A stretch of 64,000 nucleotides of DNA from G963663315 sp963668255 (GCA_965116595.1 OZ220708.1:744001-808000); one strand, 5' to 3'. Numbered from the stretch's first letter, positions 43,992 through 53,066 are shown. Numbers and translations: made by a program. The notes: generated by a model not told the origin, from the letters alone.

Positions 43992-44417
43992 ATGAAAACG
44001 ACCCATAAACTGACCCTGGAAGATGCCAGGCTGATTATCGAAGCGTGCCGCCAGAAAGCGCTGGAAATCGGTGTGGACATGGATATAGCCGTCACCGACG
44101 ATGGCGGTCACCTTATCGCGTTTGAGCGGATGGACAATGCCAGGGTGACCAGCATCGAAATCTCGATCAGCAAATCATTCACCGCGTCGGCGGCCCGAAA
44201 GTCCACCCGCGATTACGGCAAGGTCAGTGGTCCGGGGCAACCCGCCTTTGGAATCAATACCAGTCACCAGGGTCGTTTCATGATCGTCGCGGGAGGACTG
44301 CCGATTTTCGCGGGAGACGACATTGTAGGCGGAGTCGGATGCAGTTCAGGCACCCCGGACCAGGATGAAATCGTAGCCCAGGCAGGCGTAGACCGATTCC
44401 TCGAATCAATCGGATAA
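43992..44417 (+). CDS. GlcG/HbpS-family heme-binding-like protein (DUF336)
   Basis: A 141-residue protein with the family pattern: LTLEDARLIIEACRQKALEIG, then VAVTDDGGHLIAFERMD-type strands (here AVTDDGGHLIAFERMDNA), SIEISISKSFTASAARKST and GGLPIFAGDDIVGGVGCSSG. Members include the glycolate-locus protein GlcG and the heme-binding sensor HbpS; the function of most is unknown. No signal peptide is seen, so it is probably cytosolic. Repeats surround it and it has no clear operon partner. Confidence 0.85.
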   Translation: MKTTHKLTLEDARLIIEACRQKALEIGVDMDIAVTDDGGHLIAFERMDNARVTSIEISISKSFTASAARKSTRDYGKVSGPGQPAFGINTSHQGRFMIVAGGLPIFAGDDIVGGVGCSSGTPDQDEIVAQAGVDRFLESIG

Positions 44418-44441
44418 TCGCGGCAGTTCCCGCCACTACCT

Positions 44442-44468
44442 CGTCATTCCCGCGGAAGCGGGAATCCA
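44442..44468. repeat. Short palindromic repeat CGTCATTCCCGCGGAAGCGGGAATCC type
   Basis: Arms ATTCCCGC and GCGGGAAT enclose GGAA. This is a hairpin of a type that recurs in many bacterial genomes. It starts a 300-bp noncoding, repeat-rich stretch (44418-44717). Confidence 0.6.
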
Positions 44469-44472
44469 CTCC

Positions 44473-44505
44473 GGGCGGGCACGGAGACCCGCCCCTACGA
44501 TGATG
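44473..44505. repeat. Dispersed palindromic repeat
   Basis: GGGCGGGCACGGAGACCCGC followed by CCCTACGATGATG. It is identical in its core to 7507-7530 and nearly so to 58933-58966. Confidence 0.65.
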
Positions 44506-44557
44506 TCAGGCACGGGAATTGTCATTCGATATACGGGTAACTGCAAGTTAATGATGC

Positions 44558-44584
44558 GTAGGGGCGACTCCCCGTGGTCGCCCG
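44558..44584. repeat. Dispersed palindromic repeat, diverged copy in opposite orientation
   Basis: GTAGGGGCGACTCCCCGTGG followed by TCGCCCG. The arms GGGCGAC-type/GTCGCCC are self-complementary. It belongs to the same family as the neighbouring copy but points the other way. Confidence 0.55.
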
Positions 44585-44658
44585 CGTCATTCCTGCGGAA
44601 AAATTCCAGTAAACTTCCAGTAAATTTCGGTGGTAGCGGTTCGGTTCCGGGGGATGGA

Positions 44659-44726
44659 TTACAATCAGACGAGTGCTGAACTTGCAATCAGCCGCATACT
44701 GAACTTACAATCAGCCGATGCCGAAC
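44659..44726 (+). repeat. Three imperfect 23-bp tandem repeats carrying the ATPase start codon
   Basis: Copies at 44659-44681, 44682-44704 and 44705-44726 share TT(A/G)CAATCAG and end in GAAC. The ATG of the DUF4143 ATPase (44718) lies inside the third copy, so the repeat has shaped the translation start region. Confidence 0.75.
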
Positions 44727-46034
44727 CTGGAATTCTATCCCCGGTCCATCGAGCCCCGACTTGTCGAAGCCCTTGAGGATTCGCCGGCCGTCCTGATTCA
44801 CGGCCCGCGTCAGTGTGGCAAGACAACACTTGCCCAGATCTCTTGTGCACCGAACACTCTGTCCTGGTCTGGCGGTCCGCATGTCCGGGGATACTCCTCG
44901 CAAAATCGGGATTACAGCTATTTCAGCTTTGACGATCCAGTCACTAGAGACGGCGCTCGATCCGACCCGATGGGCTTCGTCGCCGCACTGCCTGATCACG
45001 TCATACTGGACGAAGTCCAACGTGTTCCGGAATTATTTGAAGCCATCAAGATAACTGTGGACCGTCAGCGGACGCCGGGCCGCTTTTTGCTGACAGGGTC
45101 CACGAACGTGCTTCTTGTTCCCCGGTTGTCAGAATCATTGGCGGGACGTCTGCAAATGGTACCGCTGCATCCTCTGACACAGTATGAGCTTTACCAGCCC
45201 ACTCCGTCTCACCCGGATGCAGGATTTCTCGACGCTCTGTTCGGAGCCGGGTTTCCGGTGTTCCGGTGTGAACGACTCGGACAGCAACTTTCCCGGAAGA
45301 TTATTTCCGGGGGTTACCCTGCGGCGTTGACACGTCCGACTGAGAGACGTCAGGCGAACTGGTATCGCGGCTATATCGAGGCTCTTGTACAACGCGATGT
45401 GCGCGATATCAGCCGGATTCGCTCGCTGGATGTCTTGCCACGACTACTGCGCGCCGCGGCCGCACAGACAGCCCAACTCTTTAACCTCAGCAGTCTGGCT
45501 GCACCCTTTGAGCTGAGCCGGACTTCCATAGAGAGCTATGTCACACTTCTTGAGAGACTTTTTCTGCTGGAACGGGTTCCACCCTGGCACACCAACCATC
45601 TGACGCGACTGGTCAAGAGTCCGAAGCTGCATCTCACCGATACCGGCCTCGCCGCTGCCATGCTCGGCGCCAATACCGGGACGCTGACAGCGAGCCGGGG
45701 TTTGCTGGGACATCTTCTGGAAACATTTGTGTTCCAGGAATTGCGACGACAGGCAAGCTGGCACGATATGCAGACGGAATTCTTCCATTTCCGGGACAAG
45801 GATGGCGCGGAAGTGGATATCGTCATTGAGCAGCCATCCGGCTTGGTCGCCGGCGTAGAAATCAAGGCGGCTGCAACGGTCAAGCCGACTGACTTTCGGG
45901 GACTGCGCAGACTCAAAAAGGCGGCCGGAGACCGTTTCGCCCGCGGCGTCGTACTCTATGACGGAGAAACCAGCGTACCTTTTGGCGAACGCCTTCACGC
46001 TGTGCCAATTTCCCGATTATGGAGGAAGCCGTAG
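44718..46034 (+). CDS. AAA_14/DUF4143 ATP-binding protein
   Basis: A 438-residue P-loop ATPase. It shows Walker A IHGPRQCGKTTLAQ (about residues 27-40), Walker B HVILDEVQRVPELFE, the sensor-like FLLTGSTNVLLVP, and a C-terminal DUF4143 nuclease-like domain (FHFRDKDGAEVDIVIEQPSG, then VAGVEIKAAATVKPTDFRGL). The D-x-E/K residues suggest a PD-(D/E)XK fold. Such genes are common in accessory regions; their role is uncertain, with proposed links to defence or mobile DNA. It stands alone next to the CRISPR locus. Confidence 0.85.
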   Translation: MPNLEFYPRSIEPRLVEALEDSPAVLIHGPRQCGKTTLAQISCAPNTLSWSGGPHVRGYSSQNRDYSYFSFDDPVTRDGARSDPMGFVAALPDHVILDEVQRVPELFEAIKITVDRQRTPGRFLLTGSTNVLLVPRLSESLAGRLQMVPLHPLTQYELYQPTPSHPDAGFLDALFGAGFPVFRCERLGQQLSRKIISGGYPAALTRPTERRQANWYRGYIEALVQRDVRDISRIRSLDVLPRLLRAAAAQTAQLFNLSSLAAPFELSRTSIESYVTLLERLFLLERVPPWHTNHLTRLVKSPKLHLTDTGLAAAMLGANTGTLTASRGLLGHLLETFVFQELRRQASWHDMQTEFFHFRDKDGAEVDIVIEQPSGLVAGVEIKAAATVKPTDFRGLRRLKKAAGDRFARGVVLYDGETSVPFGERLHAVPISRLWRKP

Positions 46035-46080
46035 CCCACTTCATCAAGCATCGAGTCCGAATCACTGTATAAGCGACTGC

Positions 46081-46107
46081 GTAGGAGCAACCCGCTGTGG
46101 TTGCCCG
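46081..46107. repeat. Dispersed palindromic repeat, diverged copy
   Basis: GTAGGAGCAACCCGCTGTGG followed by TTGCCCG, a diverged member of the family at 44558-44584. It lies just outside the stranded CRISPR repeat. Confidence 0.45.
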
Positions 46108-46120
46108 TGAACCATCAAGT

Positions 46121-46151
46121 AATGAGGCCGCCGCTCGAAAGCGGCGGATAC
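46121..46151 (-). repeat. Stranded, degenerate terminal CRISPR repeat
   Basis: These 31 bases are identical to the array repeat from AATGAGGCCGCC through GCGGCGGATAC, but the outer five bases (GCTTC in intact copies) are replaced. The next 32 bases (46152-46183) have the size of a spacer, and then the IS element begins. With the array read on the minus strand this is the leader-distal repeat, whose 3' end is usually degenerate. Confidence 0.88.
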
Positions 46152-46183
46152 GTGGATAAACCTGCACAAAAGCATCGCAAATC

Positions 46184-47769
46184 CTATCCCGGATATTTCA
46201 CTAAAGAGACGGCAAGGCCTTTGTAATTCGATATAATTCAGTTAGTTAAGCCGATATCGAAGGAGGCCTTGCCGTAACACAATGTTATCCTAAATCAATC
46301 CGATTTTCATCCGTCAAACGCCGCAAAGTGGAGGTGGATTTCAGCGGTGGTTCAATCAGCGGGAACGGCGGCATCCCCTTGCTGGCCGAAGTGGACCGGC
46401 GCTTGGGGCTGACCCGTTCACTGGCGCATTCGCTGGGAGATAGCCGCCGCCGGGCCAGTTGCAGCCATCGTCTGGAGGATTTGCTCAAGCAGCGCATCTA
46501 CGCGCTGGCCTTGGGATAGGAGGATCTGAACGATCATTGTGAGTTGCGCCACGATCTGGCGTTGCAGACGGCAGCTGGTCGGGTGCAATCCCTGGCCAGT
46601 CCGTCCACGCTGTGCCGATTGGAGCGACGGGCGGAGCGGAAGACGGCGATGGCGATTCACGAGGCGCTGTTCGAGCAGTTCGTAGCGGCCCACCCGAATC
46701 CGCCGCGTCGGCTGATTCTGGATTTTGACGCTACGGATACCCTGTTGCACGGAGATCAGGAGGGTCGGTTCTTCCCTGCCTATTATGACGGGTACTGCTA
46801 TTTACCCTTATACGTATTCTGCGGTCGTCACCTGCTGGTGAGTTATCTTCGTCCGAGCGGGATAGATGCGGCGCGCCCTGCCTGGGGGATTGTGTCGTTG
46901 CTGGTTCGGGCATTGCGGGCGCGTTGGCCGAAGGTGGAGATCATCTTTCGGGGCGACAGTGGTTTTTGCCGTTGGAAGATGCTGCGTTGGTGCGAGTCGC
47001 GTGGGGTCCAGTATATCGTGGGGATGGCTCGCAACCGCCGCTTGCAGAAGAAGGCGCAAGGACTGATGGAGCGGGCCGAGCAAGCGTATGAGGCCACGGG
47101 CCGGAAACAACGGTTATTCGGTTCGGTGTGGTATGGGGCGCGCACCTGGGACCGGGCGCGGCGGGTAATCGTAAAGGCCGAGCAGGGTACCCGTGGAGCC
47201 AACCCCCGTTTCGTGGTGACCAACCTGAAGCAGACCGACCGTTATCTGTATGACCGGATGTACTGTGCCCGTGGGGACATGGAGAACCGCATCAAAGACC
47301 AACAGATGGACCTGTTTGCCGGACGGGCATCCTGTCACCATTTCTGGCCCAACCAATTCCGGCAGTTGTTGTCGGGGTTGGCCTATACCCTGATTGAGGG
47401 ATTGCGCCGTCTGGCGCTGAAGAACACGGCGTTGGCCGTGGCCAGTCCGAACCGCATCCGATTGACCCTGTTGCGGATCGGGGCGGTGGCGCTGCGCAAT
47501 ACCCGGCGCATCCGGTTGCTGCTTTCCAGTGCCTGTCCGTATCAGGAACTGTTTCGTACCGTGGCCTGGCGTCTGGACTCTTCCTGACTCTCCGTGAGTG
47601 CTGCCCCGGCACCATGACAAACAACGGGGTAGGGGAAGGTGCGTCCAGAATCCGCCAAACCGCTCCAAAATAACCGATTCAGGCCGAAATACAATCGCAA
47701 GCGCCGGGGGGTTGACCCGAATCGCAAAAACAACCCAATCTCACCCTACTCGTGCAATATCCGGGCTAG
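46184..47769 (+). mobile_element. IS1380-family insertion sequence inserted in the CRISPR array
   Basis: An element of about 1.59 kb bounded by 18-bp imperfect inverted repeats: CTATCCCGGATATTTCAC at 46184-46201 and GTGCAATATCCGGGCTAG at 47752-47769 (16 of 18 positions complementary). It carries one transposase gene of the IS1380 family, broken by a stop codon. The right end touches the first base of the first intact CRISPR repeat; the left end follows a spacer-sized remnant after a degenerate repeat. No clear target-site duplication is visible. The 164 bp between the transposase stop and the right terminal repeat hold no gene. Confidence 0.82.
46328..47587 (+). pseudogene. IS1380-family transposase with an in-frame TAG
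   Basis: One frame encodes VEVDFSGGSISGNGGIPLLA to RIYALALG, then TAG at 46517-46519, then continues EDLNDHCELRHDLALQTAAG to the stop at 47585-47587. Intact relatives read ALGYEDLNDH at this point, so a Tyr codon has become TAG. The DDE residues appear to be present (LILDFDATD, IIFRGDSGFCRW). In-frame codons for TQCYPKSIRFSSVKRRK lie upstream of 46328 but lack an ATG/GTG/TTG at the expected place (GTA), so the start may also be damaged. Confidence 0.85.
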
Positions 47770-49175
47770 CTTCAATGAGGCCGCCGCTCGAAAGCGGCGG
47801 ATACAAATGACAATCATCGACAAAATCCTTGACATCGCGGGCTTCAATGAGGCCGCCGCTCGAAAGCGGCGGATACACCCTGCAGGCTATTGAGGATCTG
47901 CGCGGGCGGGTAGCTTCAATGAGGCCGCCGCTCGAAAGCGGCGGATACCAGGAACAACAATCATTGTCGTCGTCCGATAATGGGGCTTCAATGAGGCCGC
48001 CGCTCGAAAGCGGCGGATACACATGTTACTAGGAAGAGATATTCTGCAATACCTGGCTTCAATGAGGCCGCCGCTCGAAAGCGGCGGATACAAGCTCTGA
48101 CCTGGTTTAACAAGGCGAGGTTGAAAGAGCTTCAATGAGGCCGCCGCTCGAAAGCGGCGGATACGCTGGTCGCTTTCCCCGACAACACAAGCGTTTTTTG
48201 CTTCAATGAGGCCGCCGCTCGAAAGCGGCGGATACATCAAAATGGCAACAGAAAAACAAGTTAAATATCTCGCTTCAATGAGGCCGCCGCTCGAAAGCGG
48301 CGGATACCTATAGAGGTATAGACATGAAAACTCAAAACATCATAGCTTCAATGAGGCCGCCGCTCGAAAGCGGCGGATACATCGTAGCCTCTACTGTCCC
48401 GTCCGGTGTAAGTTTGGCTTCAATGAGGCCGCCGCTCGAAAGCGGCGGATACTTCTTTTGCTATCGTGGCGCTTTCCCGATCGATATATGCTTCAATGAG
48501 GCCGCCGCTCGAAAGCGGCGGATACCCGTGCGCGACGGAGAGCGAGTACAGAACGAGAATATGCTTCAATGAGGCCGCCGCTCGAAAGCGGCGGATACCG
48601 CAACCGCTACGGCAACCTCCCTCGCGGCTACGTGCTTCAATGAGGCCGCCGCTCGAAAGCGGCGGATACATTTTTCGCCGCGCAGATCGAGACGATAATG
48701 ACCTGCTTCAATGAGGCCGCCGCTCGAAAGCGGCGGATACATCTGATCAGATTTCATGATGCCAGATCCTCCCAAGGCTTCAATGAGGCCGCCGCTCGAA
48801 AGCGGCGGATACCCCCTGCAAATTAGAGGAAAATAAAATGTACTACACAGCTTCAATGAGGCCGCCGCTCGAAAGCGGCGGATACAACTTTATTCTTGAT
48901 TTTTTCAACTCCCACACCTTGGCTTCAATGAGGCCGCCGCTCGAAAGCGGCGGATACGGCCCGCCGGACAGAGCGCAGGCACGAATCAAGGAAGCTTCAA
49001 TGAGGCCGCCGCTCGAAAGCGGCGGATACACAGCGCCGCCTGTTTGCTGCCATCGGTCGTGTTCATGCTTCAATGAGGCCGCCGCTCGAAAGCGGCGGAT
49101 ACGCCGTGTCGGGCACAAGCTCATACTGCTTGCCTCCCCGCTTCAATGAGGCCGCCGCTCGAAAGCGGCGGATAC
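47769..49175 (-). CRISPR. CRISPR array, 20 intact 36-bp repeats, type I-G
   Basis: Twenty identical 36-bp repeats (plus-strand ends GCTTCAATGAGGCC and GCGGCGGATAC, with a GCCGCCGCT/AGCGGCGG hairpin) alternate with 19 spacers of 35-37 bp. Repeat starts run 47769, 47841, 47913, 47985, 48056, 48129 and so on to 49140. On the minus strand the repeat ends ATTGAAGC, like the usual type I crRNA 5' handle, and the cas genes are also on the minus strand. Transcription should therefore run right to left from a leader next to cas2. All repeats are unmutated, implying a young or active array. One spacer (48813-48849) contains AGAGGAAAATAAAATG, like a ribosome-binding site plus start codon of a target gene. 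Confidence 0.98.
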
Positions 49176-49383
49176 AGCACTCTCGCAATGCAAGCTGCGC
49201 CAATGCTTCCCGTGCATGTTTGCGAGAACCTTTGGCAATAATAACCCATTTTCCGGCTTTTATGTTGAATCGCGATCCGGGAATCGGTGTAACTCCATAT
49301 TTTAAAAAAACATTTTGTGAAGCGAGCGGTTCCAGAAGGATTGGCGCCACACGACCTCTCGTCAACGAGCGGCAGTTCTTCAA
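49063..49383 (-). CDS. Small ORF overlapping the cas2 stop and running into the array
   Basis: A TTG at 49383 overlaps the cas2 stop (TTGA), as in translationally coupled pairs. About 70 residues precede the first repeat, including VFLKYGVTPIPGSRFNIKAG and KWVIIAKGSRKHAREALAQL, which read like real protein; the ORF then runs through a repeat and stops in the array. I recognise no family. It could be a truncated gene replaced by the array leader, or chance coding within the leader. Confidence 0.25.
   Translation of the reverse strand: MKNCRSLTRGRVAPILLEPLASQNVFLKYGVTPIPGSRFNIKAGKWVIIAKGSRKHAREALAQLALRECCIRRFRAAASLKRGGKQYELVPDTAYPPLSSGGLIEA
49176..49379 (-). promoter_or_regulatory. CRISPR leader region between cas2 and the array
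   Basis: A 204-bp stretch between the first repeat (leader-proximal, 49140-49175) and the cas2 stop. It should hold the array promoter and the integration signals for new spacers, as the crRNA orientation places the leader here. An A/T-rich patch (TTTTAAAAAAACATTTTG, about 49298-49317) may contribute. No clear -35/-10 pair stands out. Confidence 0.55.
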
Positions 49384-49685
49384 ACGATGACAACTTCCCG
49401 CTTGACCGGGGAAACTTTTCGCTTTCCCAGTGAAACAATTCGAGGTTCAAGCCATTCCGCAGTTCCGACATCAATAATCACTATATGATCATCACCATGA
49501 TGAATCAATTGATCGCAATCAGCAAGCAGTTGCGCGTAGCGAGTCTGTGACAACTGACATTGAAACACTGACAACTGAACCCACTCGCCGTATCCTTGCA
49601 TCATTTTGTATACCTTGCGCCAGCGTTTGTTGTTGGCAATATCATAAACGACGAAGTAGATTTTCTCGTAACCTTTCAATTTCAA
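49380..49685 (-). CDS. cas2: CRISPR-associated endoribonuclease/integrase subunit Cas2
   Basis: A 101-residue Cas2 with the N-terminal ferredoxin strand YFVVYDIANNKRWRKVYKMM, whose aspartate is the conserved Cas2 residue, and GEWVQLSVFQCQLSQ. It forms the spacer-integration complex with Cas1. There is no ATG: TTG 49685 (with AAGGG upstream) or TTG 49679 must be used. It lies 39 bp after cas4-cas1. Confidence 0.93.
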   Translation of the reverse strand: MKLKGYEKIYFVVYDIANNKRWRKVYKMMQGYGEWVQLSVFQCQLSQTRYAQLLADCDQLIHHGDDHIVIIDVGTAEWLEPRIVSLGKRKVSPVKREVVIV

Positions 49686-49724
49686 GATCCCTTTTATTGG
49701 TGGATTTTCTGCAAAAACTACCGG

Positions 49725-51491
49725 TCAACGCGTGAGGAAATTCGGGTACTCCGGTATTTCGCCCAACAAAAAACGCGCCAGCAGCCTCGCTTGCATCTCG
49801 AACAATCGGCGGTACTCAACCGTATATCCAAAAATCGGATGGATCACTTCCCGGTCCAAGCGGCGCTCGAAAATCGCGATGAACCGCTTGCGTCCCTTGT
49901 TCGTGAGATTCACTCCGATCGGAGTCTCGATGAAGTCCGACTTGTCGATTTGGCCGTTATTGATCGCTGTGATGACACATGAATCAACTATCAACGACCG
50001 GAAAGGCTCCATCATGTCCAGTGCTAATGCTGGCCGACCATAGCGGGGCTGATGAAAAAACCCACGAAATGGATCAAAGCCGACCGCGGAAAGAACGACC
50101 ACGAACGCCCGGGTCAGCATGGAGTAACCGAAGGAAAGCAGGGCGTTGACCGGATCGGTCGGAGGTCGCCGGTTGCGGCCTTCCATACTGAAACTCAATT
50201 CCGAATCGCCGGACATCTTCAACATGTTGGGGAAAGCCTGAAAGTAATGCGAGGCCGCCGCGCCTTCGACCCCGAGCAAGGATTCGATTTCCCTGGCCGA
50301 GCTAACTTTGTTTGAAAGCAGCCTCATGGATTGCAGCACAGGAGCTGCCCCTTCCTTATCGACCCAGTTTCTGCGTAGCAGCACACGGCTATTCCTGATT
50401 TTTGCCATAACCCAGCCTTTTGCCAGTCTCAGGCAAGCGGATTCGTCGAAAGAAGCCCGGTATTGCGCCGTTCTAAGTTCGACATTCGAATGCCCGGCGC
50501 CCATGGAATGGCCGAGAAACCATCCCCCATAGGATTGCCAGGTAATGGGAATCTCGCGCCGCATCAATTCGTGCAAGGTTGGCGTGGTGACATATACATT
50601 ACCCATGAGAACCAGTTGGGAAACTTCCGCAAGCCGCGCGTAGACCGGTTCTTCGTCGTCCACCGTGATTGCCAGCCGGTCACCTTGCTTGGCGACTTTC
50701 GCGCGATTGGCCTGGACATAGACCGGCAATGCGTGAGTGCGGCGCACGGCGACAGGGCGCACATCGTTTCCGGTAGCCCGCAACAGATTGACTTCATCCG
50801 GCATACAGATTCCCACCAGAGAACATCGGTTGCACTTGGGACTGTTTTGCAACGGAGGGGGAATCTGTCCGCCCTCGACAACCAGACGCAAGTCACCTAT
50901 TGATTGTTTCGTCAGCATCCGCAACGACTCGTCGAAGGCCACTCGAACCCGCTCTTTTGAACCAGCGAAGTAAAGAATGCCCGCGGAACAGCGATACCCA
51001 TGTTCCTCCAGCAACAGACCCTGGGCGCATAGCTGCACACGTTCCGGATCGTAGGCTTTCTGCTTTACATGAGGTCGTTTACCGCGCTTGTACTCCACCG
51101 GAACAACTTCGCCGCCGGGGGTAGGTTCGACCAGGTCCACTTTCGCGACCAGATCAAGCTTCGCCGATGAAAGCTCGACAGAACGGGCAGGCTTGAGATC
51201 CTCGGGTTCGGTCTCAAGGTCCGGCAGAGGCTCGGGCTTCCTGTCCACCCGGCGGTGAACATGGCGGCCTTCAACCGTATCTGGAGAATCCGCCCATTCC
51301 TTCTGTACCCATTCGAGATAAGCCAACCGCGGGCAATAGACGAATTCGTTCAAAATCCGCACCGGAATCAAGGGGCTTTCCGGGTGTTTGCTTACATCGA
51401 ACGGCAAGGAAAATTGCAGCGGGGGATTGCCGGACTCCTCGGTTTCGGTAATCAGATGGTCCGGAATGGGGCGGATCGTTTCGATGGACAT
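49725..51491 (-). CDS. cas4-cas1: Cas4-Cas1 fusion protein
   Basis: A 588-residue adaptation protein. The N-terminal Cas4 domain (about residues 40-220) has a Cys in FVYCPRLAYLEW, the nuclease strand VVPVEYKRGKRP and the iron-sulphur cysteines CNRCSLVGIC. The C-terminal Cas1 domain has a likely catalytic Glu in SLLGVEGAAASHYF and the FFHQPRYGRPALALDMMEPF block with the active-site His and Asp/Glu. The fusion is typical of subtype I-G (I-U). It trims prespacers and integrates them next to the leader. ATG 51491 is the likely start; an upstream extension to 51740 would overlap csb2. Confidence 0.95.
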   Translation of the reverse strand: MSIETIRPIPDHLITETEESGNPPLQFSLPFDVSKHPESPLIPVRILNEFVYCPRLAYLEWVQKEWADSPDTVEGRHVHRRVDRKPEPLPDLETEPEDLKPARSVELSSAKLDLVAKVDLVEPTPGGEVVPVEYKRGKRPHVKQKAYDPERVQLCAQGLLLEEHGYRCSAGILYFAGSKERVRVAFDESLRMLTKQSIGDLRLVVEGGQIPPPLQNSPKCNRCSLVGICMPDEVNLLRATGNDVRPVAVRRTHALPVYVQANRAKVAKQGDRLAITVDDEEPVYARLAEVSQLVLMGNVYVTTPTLHELMRREIPITWQSYGGWFLGHSMGAGHSNVELRTAQYRASFDESACLRLAKGWVMAKIRNSRVLLRRNWVDKEGAAPVLQSMRLLSNKVSSAREIESLLGVEGAAASHYFQAFPNMLKMSGDSELSFSMEGRNRRPPTDPVNALLSFGYSMLTRAFVVVLSAVGFDPFRGFFHQPRYGRPALALDMMEPFRSLIVDSCVITAINNGQIDKSDFIETPIGVNLTNKGRKRFIAIFERRLDREVIHPIFGYTVEYRRLFEMQARLLARFLLGEIPEYPNFLTR

Positions 51492-51537
51492 GATAGGGTG
51501 TCTCCATGGAATGCGAAGGCGGTTCAAACAATCTACT

Positions 51538-53061
51538 TTAGCACCGGTCTGGTCGGAACAATCCCAAACCGAAATGGCAGGCAAATCCAAGCGCCAACGG
51601 CCCATTGACGGGAACAGCAAAGGTAATTTCCCAAAAGCTACCTTGACGGTCTGGCTGACTCTGGTTGCGCTTGGATAATCGGAATCGACGAAAGTCAATC
51701 GGGCGGCGATTCCGGCTCCCAACTTTGATAGTTTGTACAAGCTTCAAGTCGTTGATTTCAGGGAGCTCGCGTTTTTCACACTCGCGTCTGATCTGATCGG
51801 CAACGCTGAAGTTCTTTTTAATGTACCACGGGTGCAGGTACGGCGTTACCGAAACCCAGCGCTGGCTGTCCGCTGTCAGTTCACTGTAAACCTCATGGCC
51901 ACCCATACCTTCCAACAACAGTCGCCATTCGCACCCGTTGGGATTCCACAATTTTCTCTTGCGCCGTGATAATTCCCCGATAACACGCCAGGCTCCTTCG
52001 TCAAAACCGGCGGGCACATGAAGCACCACCCTGTCCAATCGGCCATTCCCGTTGCTGTCAAACGGCAGATAGAAGGCGTGCTGATGCAGGTTGCCTTCGG
52101 GTAAATCGTGACCGGAAAACATCGGAGGAACGAGACGCTTCCCCACATCATCTTTGCCAAAAGCACTCATCACAGTCCGGCGCATCAGTTCGCCAATGCG
52201 CAGGCTGTCTTCCACACGTGGCAGTGGCTTGCCGAGCAGCAAGAAGCTGGCGGTAGTAATAATCCTTGGTGGCAGTTGCGAGTGACTCCTCGTCTTTCTT
52301 TGTGGCCGTAGCGCATCCAGCGGGCGGATGTAGTTGATTTTTTGTGAGGCGGGTGGCGCACTCCAACCCTGCTTTTGCAAGTCTGCCGTATCCAGAGACA
52401 AGGCTGCAAGCAATCCATCCGGTAGTGTCTTCACCAACCTTTTGGCTTGTTTTTTGCCCGCACAGAACTCCTTGCACCGTTGGGCGTACTTGTTGGCGGA
52501 AACAGGAGAATGAACGCTGACTATCTCGCCATGCAGTTCGCCTGTTGCACGATCAATCGGGGCGTCACCGGGTTTGCAATTGGGTTCCGGCAGATACTCA
52601 ACCCGGCGAGCCTCTACCCAGGATTCCGACCGACCCAAAAAACCCATCACGCCCAGCAAGTCATCCAGTAGTTGGGCCTGTTCTTCCGGCAAATCAATTC
52701 CTGGCCAACCTGCATACATAGGCGTATCACGATTTACTGCGACAAAGGCATCATGCACCAATGAAGTTTTTTCCCTTCTTTTCTCTACTTTCCCCTGTGG
52801 CATGTAATGTCGGGTATGGCTATGGCTGGCAATAGGCAAATGAAACTCGGGCGTTACCTCAGCAAGCGTCTCGATAAGAGTGCCCAAAGTGGCTTTGTCG
52901 TGTTTACCTGTGATCTTGATTTTGTGATGCCAGATCGCAATCAGCGCACGCAGCAAACGCCAAGGTTCCGGTGGCCAGTCCACATCACCCTCGTTGACGT
53001 GCCGGCCCCAAGGGTTACCGTGATAACGCCCAGCCAGAAAACGAAATTCAAGAGCGAGCAT
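51538..53061 (-). CDS. csb2: Type I-G Csb2 (Cas5-Cas6 fusion, GSU0054 family)
   Basis: A 507-residue protein. It opens LALEFRFLAGRYHGNPWGRH followed by VNEGDVDWPPEPWRLLRALIA, the diagnostic N-terminus of GSU0054/Csb2 proteins, and ends with a glycine-rich LGFACHFGLGLF motif of RAMP folds. The fusion combines Cas5 (Cascade assembly) and Cas6 (crRNA processing), so it should cut the minus-strand repeat RNA to leave the ATTGAAGC handle. It lies five bases after csb1. Confidence 0.93.
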   Translation of the reverse strand: MLALEFRFLAGRYHGNPWGRHVNEGDVDWPPEPWRLLRALIAIWHHKIKITGKHDKATLGTLIETLAEVTPEFHLPIASHSHTRHYMPQGKVEKRREKTSLVHDAFVAVNRDTPMYAGWPGIDLPEEQAQLLDDLLGVMGFLGRSESWVEARRVEYLPEPNCKPGDAPIDRATGELHGEIVSVHSPVSANKYAQRCKEFCAGKKQAKRLVKTLPDGLLAALSLDTADLQKQGWSAPPASQKINYIRPLDALRPQRKTRSHSQLPPRIITTASFLLLGKPLPRVEDSLRIGELMRRTVMSAFGKDDVGKRLVPPMFSGHDLPEGNLHQHAFYLPFDSNGNGRLDRVVLHVPAGFDEGAWRVIGELSRRKRKLWNPNGCEWRLLLEGMGGHEVYSELTADSQRWVSVTPYLHPWYIKKNFSVADQIRRECEKRELPEINDLKLVQTIKVGSRNRRPIDFRRFRLSKRNQSQPDRQGSFWEITFAVPVNGPLALGFACHFGLGLFRPDRC

Positions 53062-53066
53062 GGCAA

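Noticed and set aside
47741..49124. Several open frames of 80-120 codons inside the CRISPR array, repeating RRFRAAASLK or YPPLSSGGLIEA
   Set aside because: They are translations of the CRISPR repeats themselves (36 bp repeats with 35-37 bp spacers), not genes.
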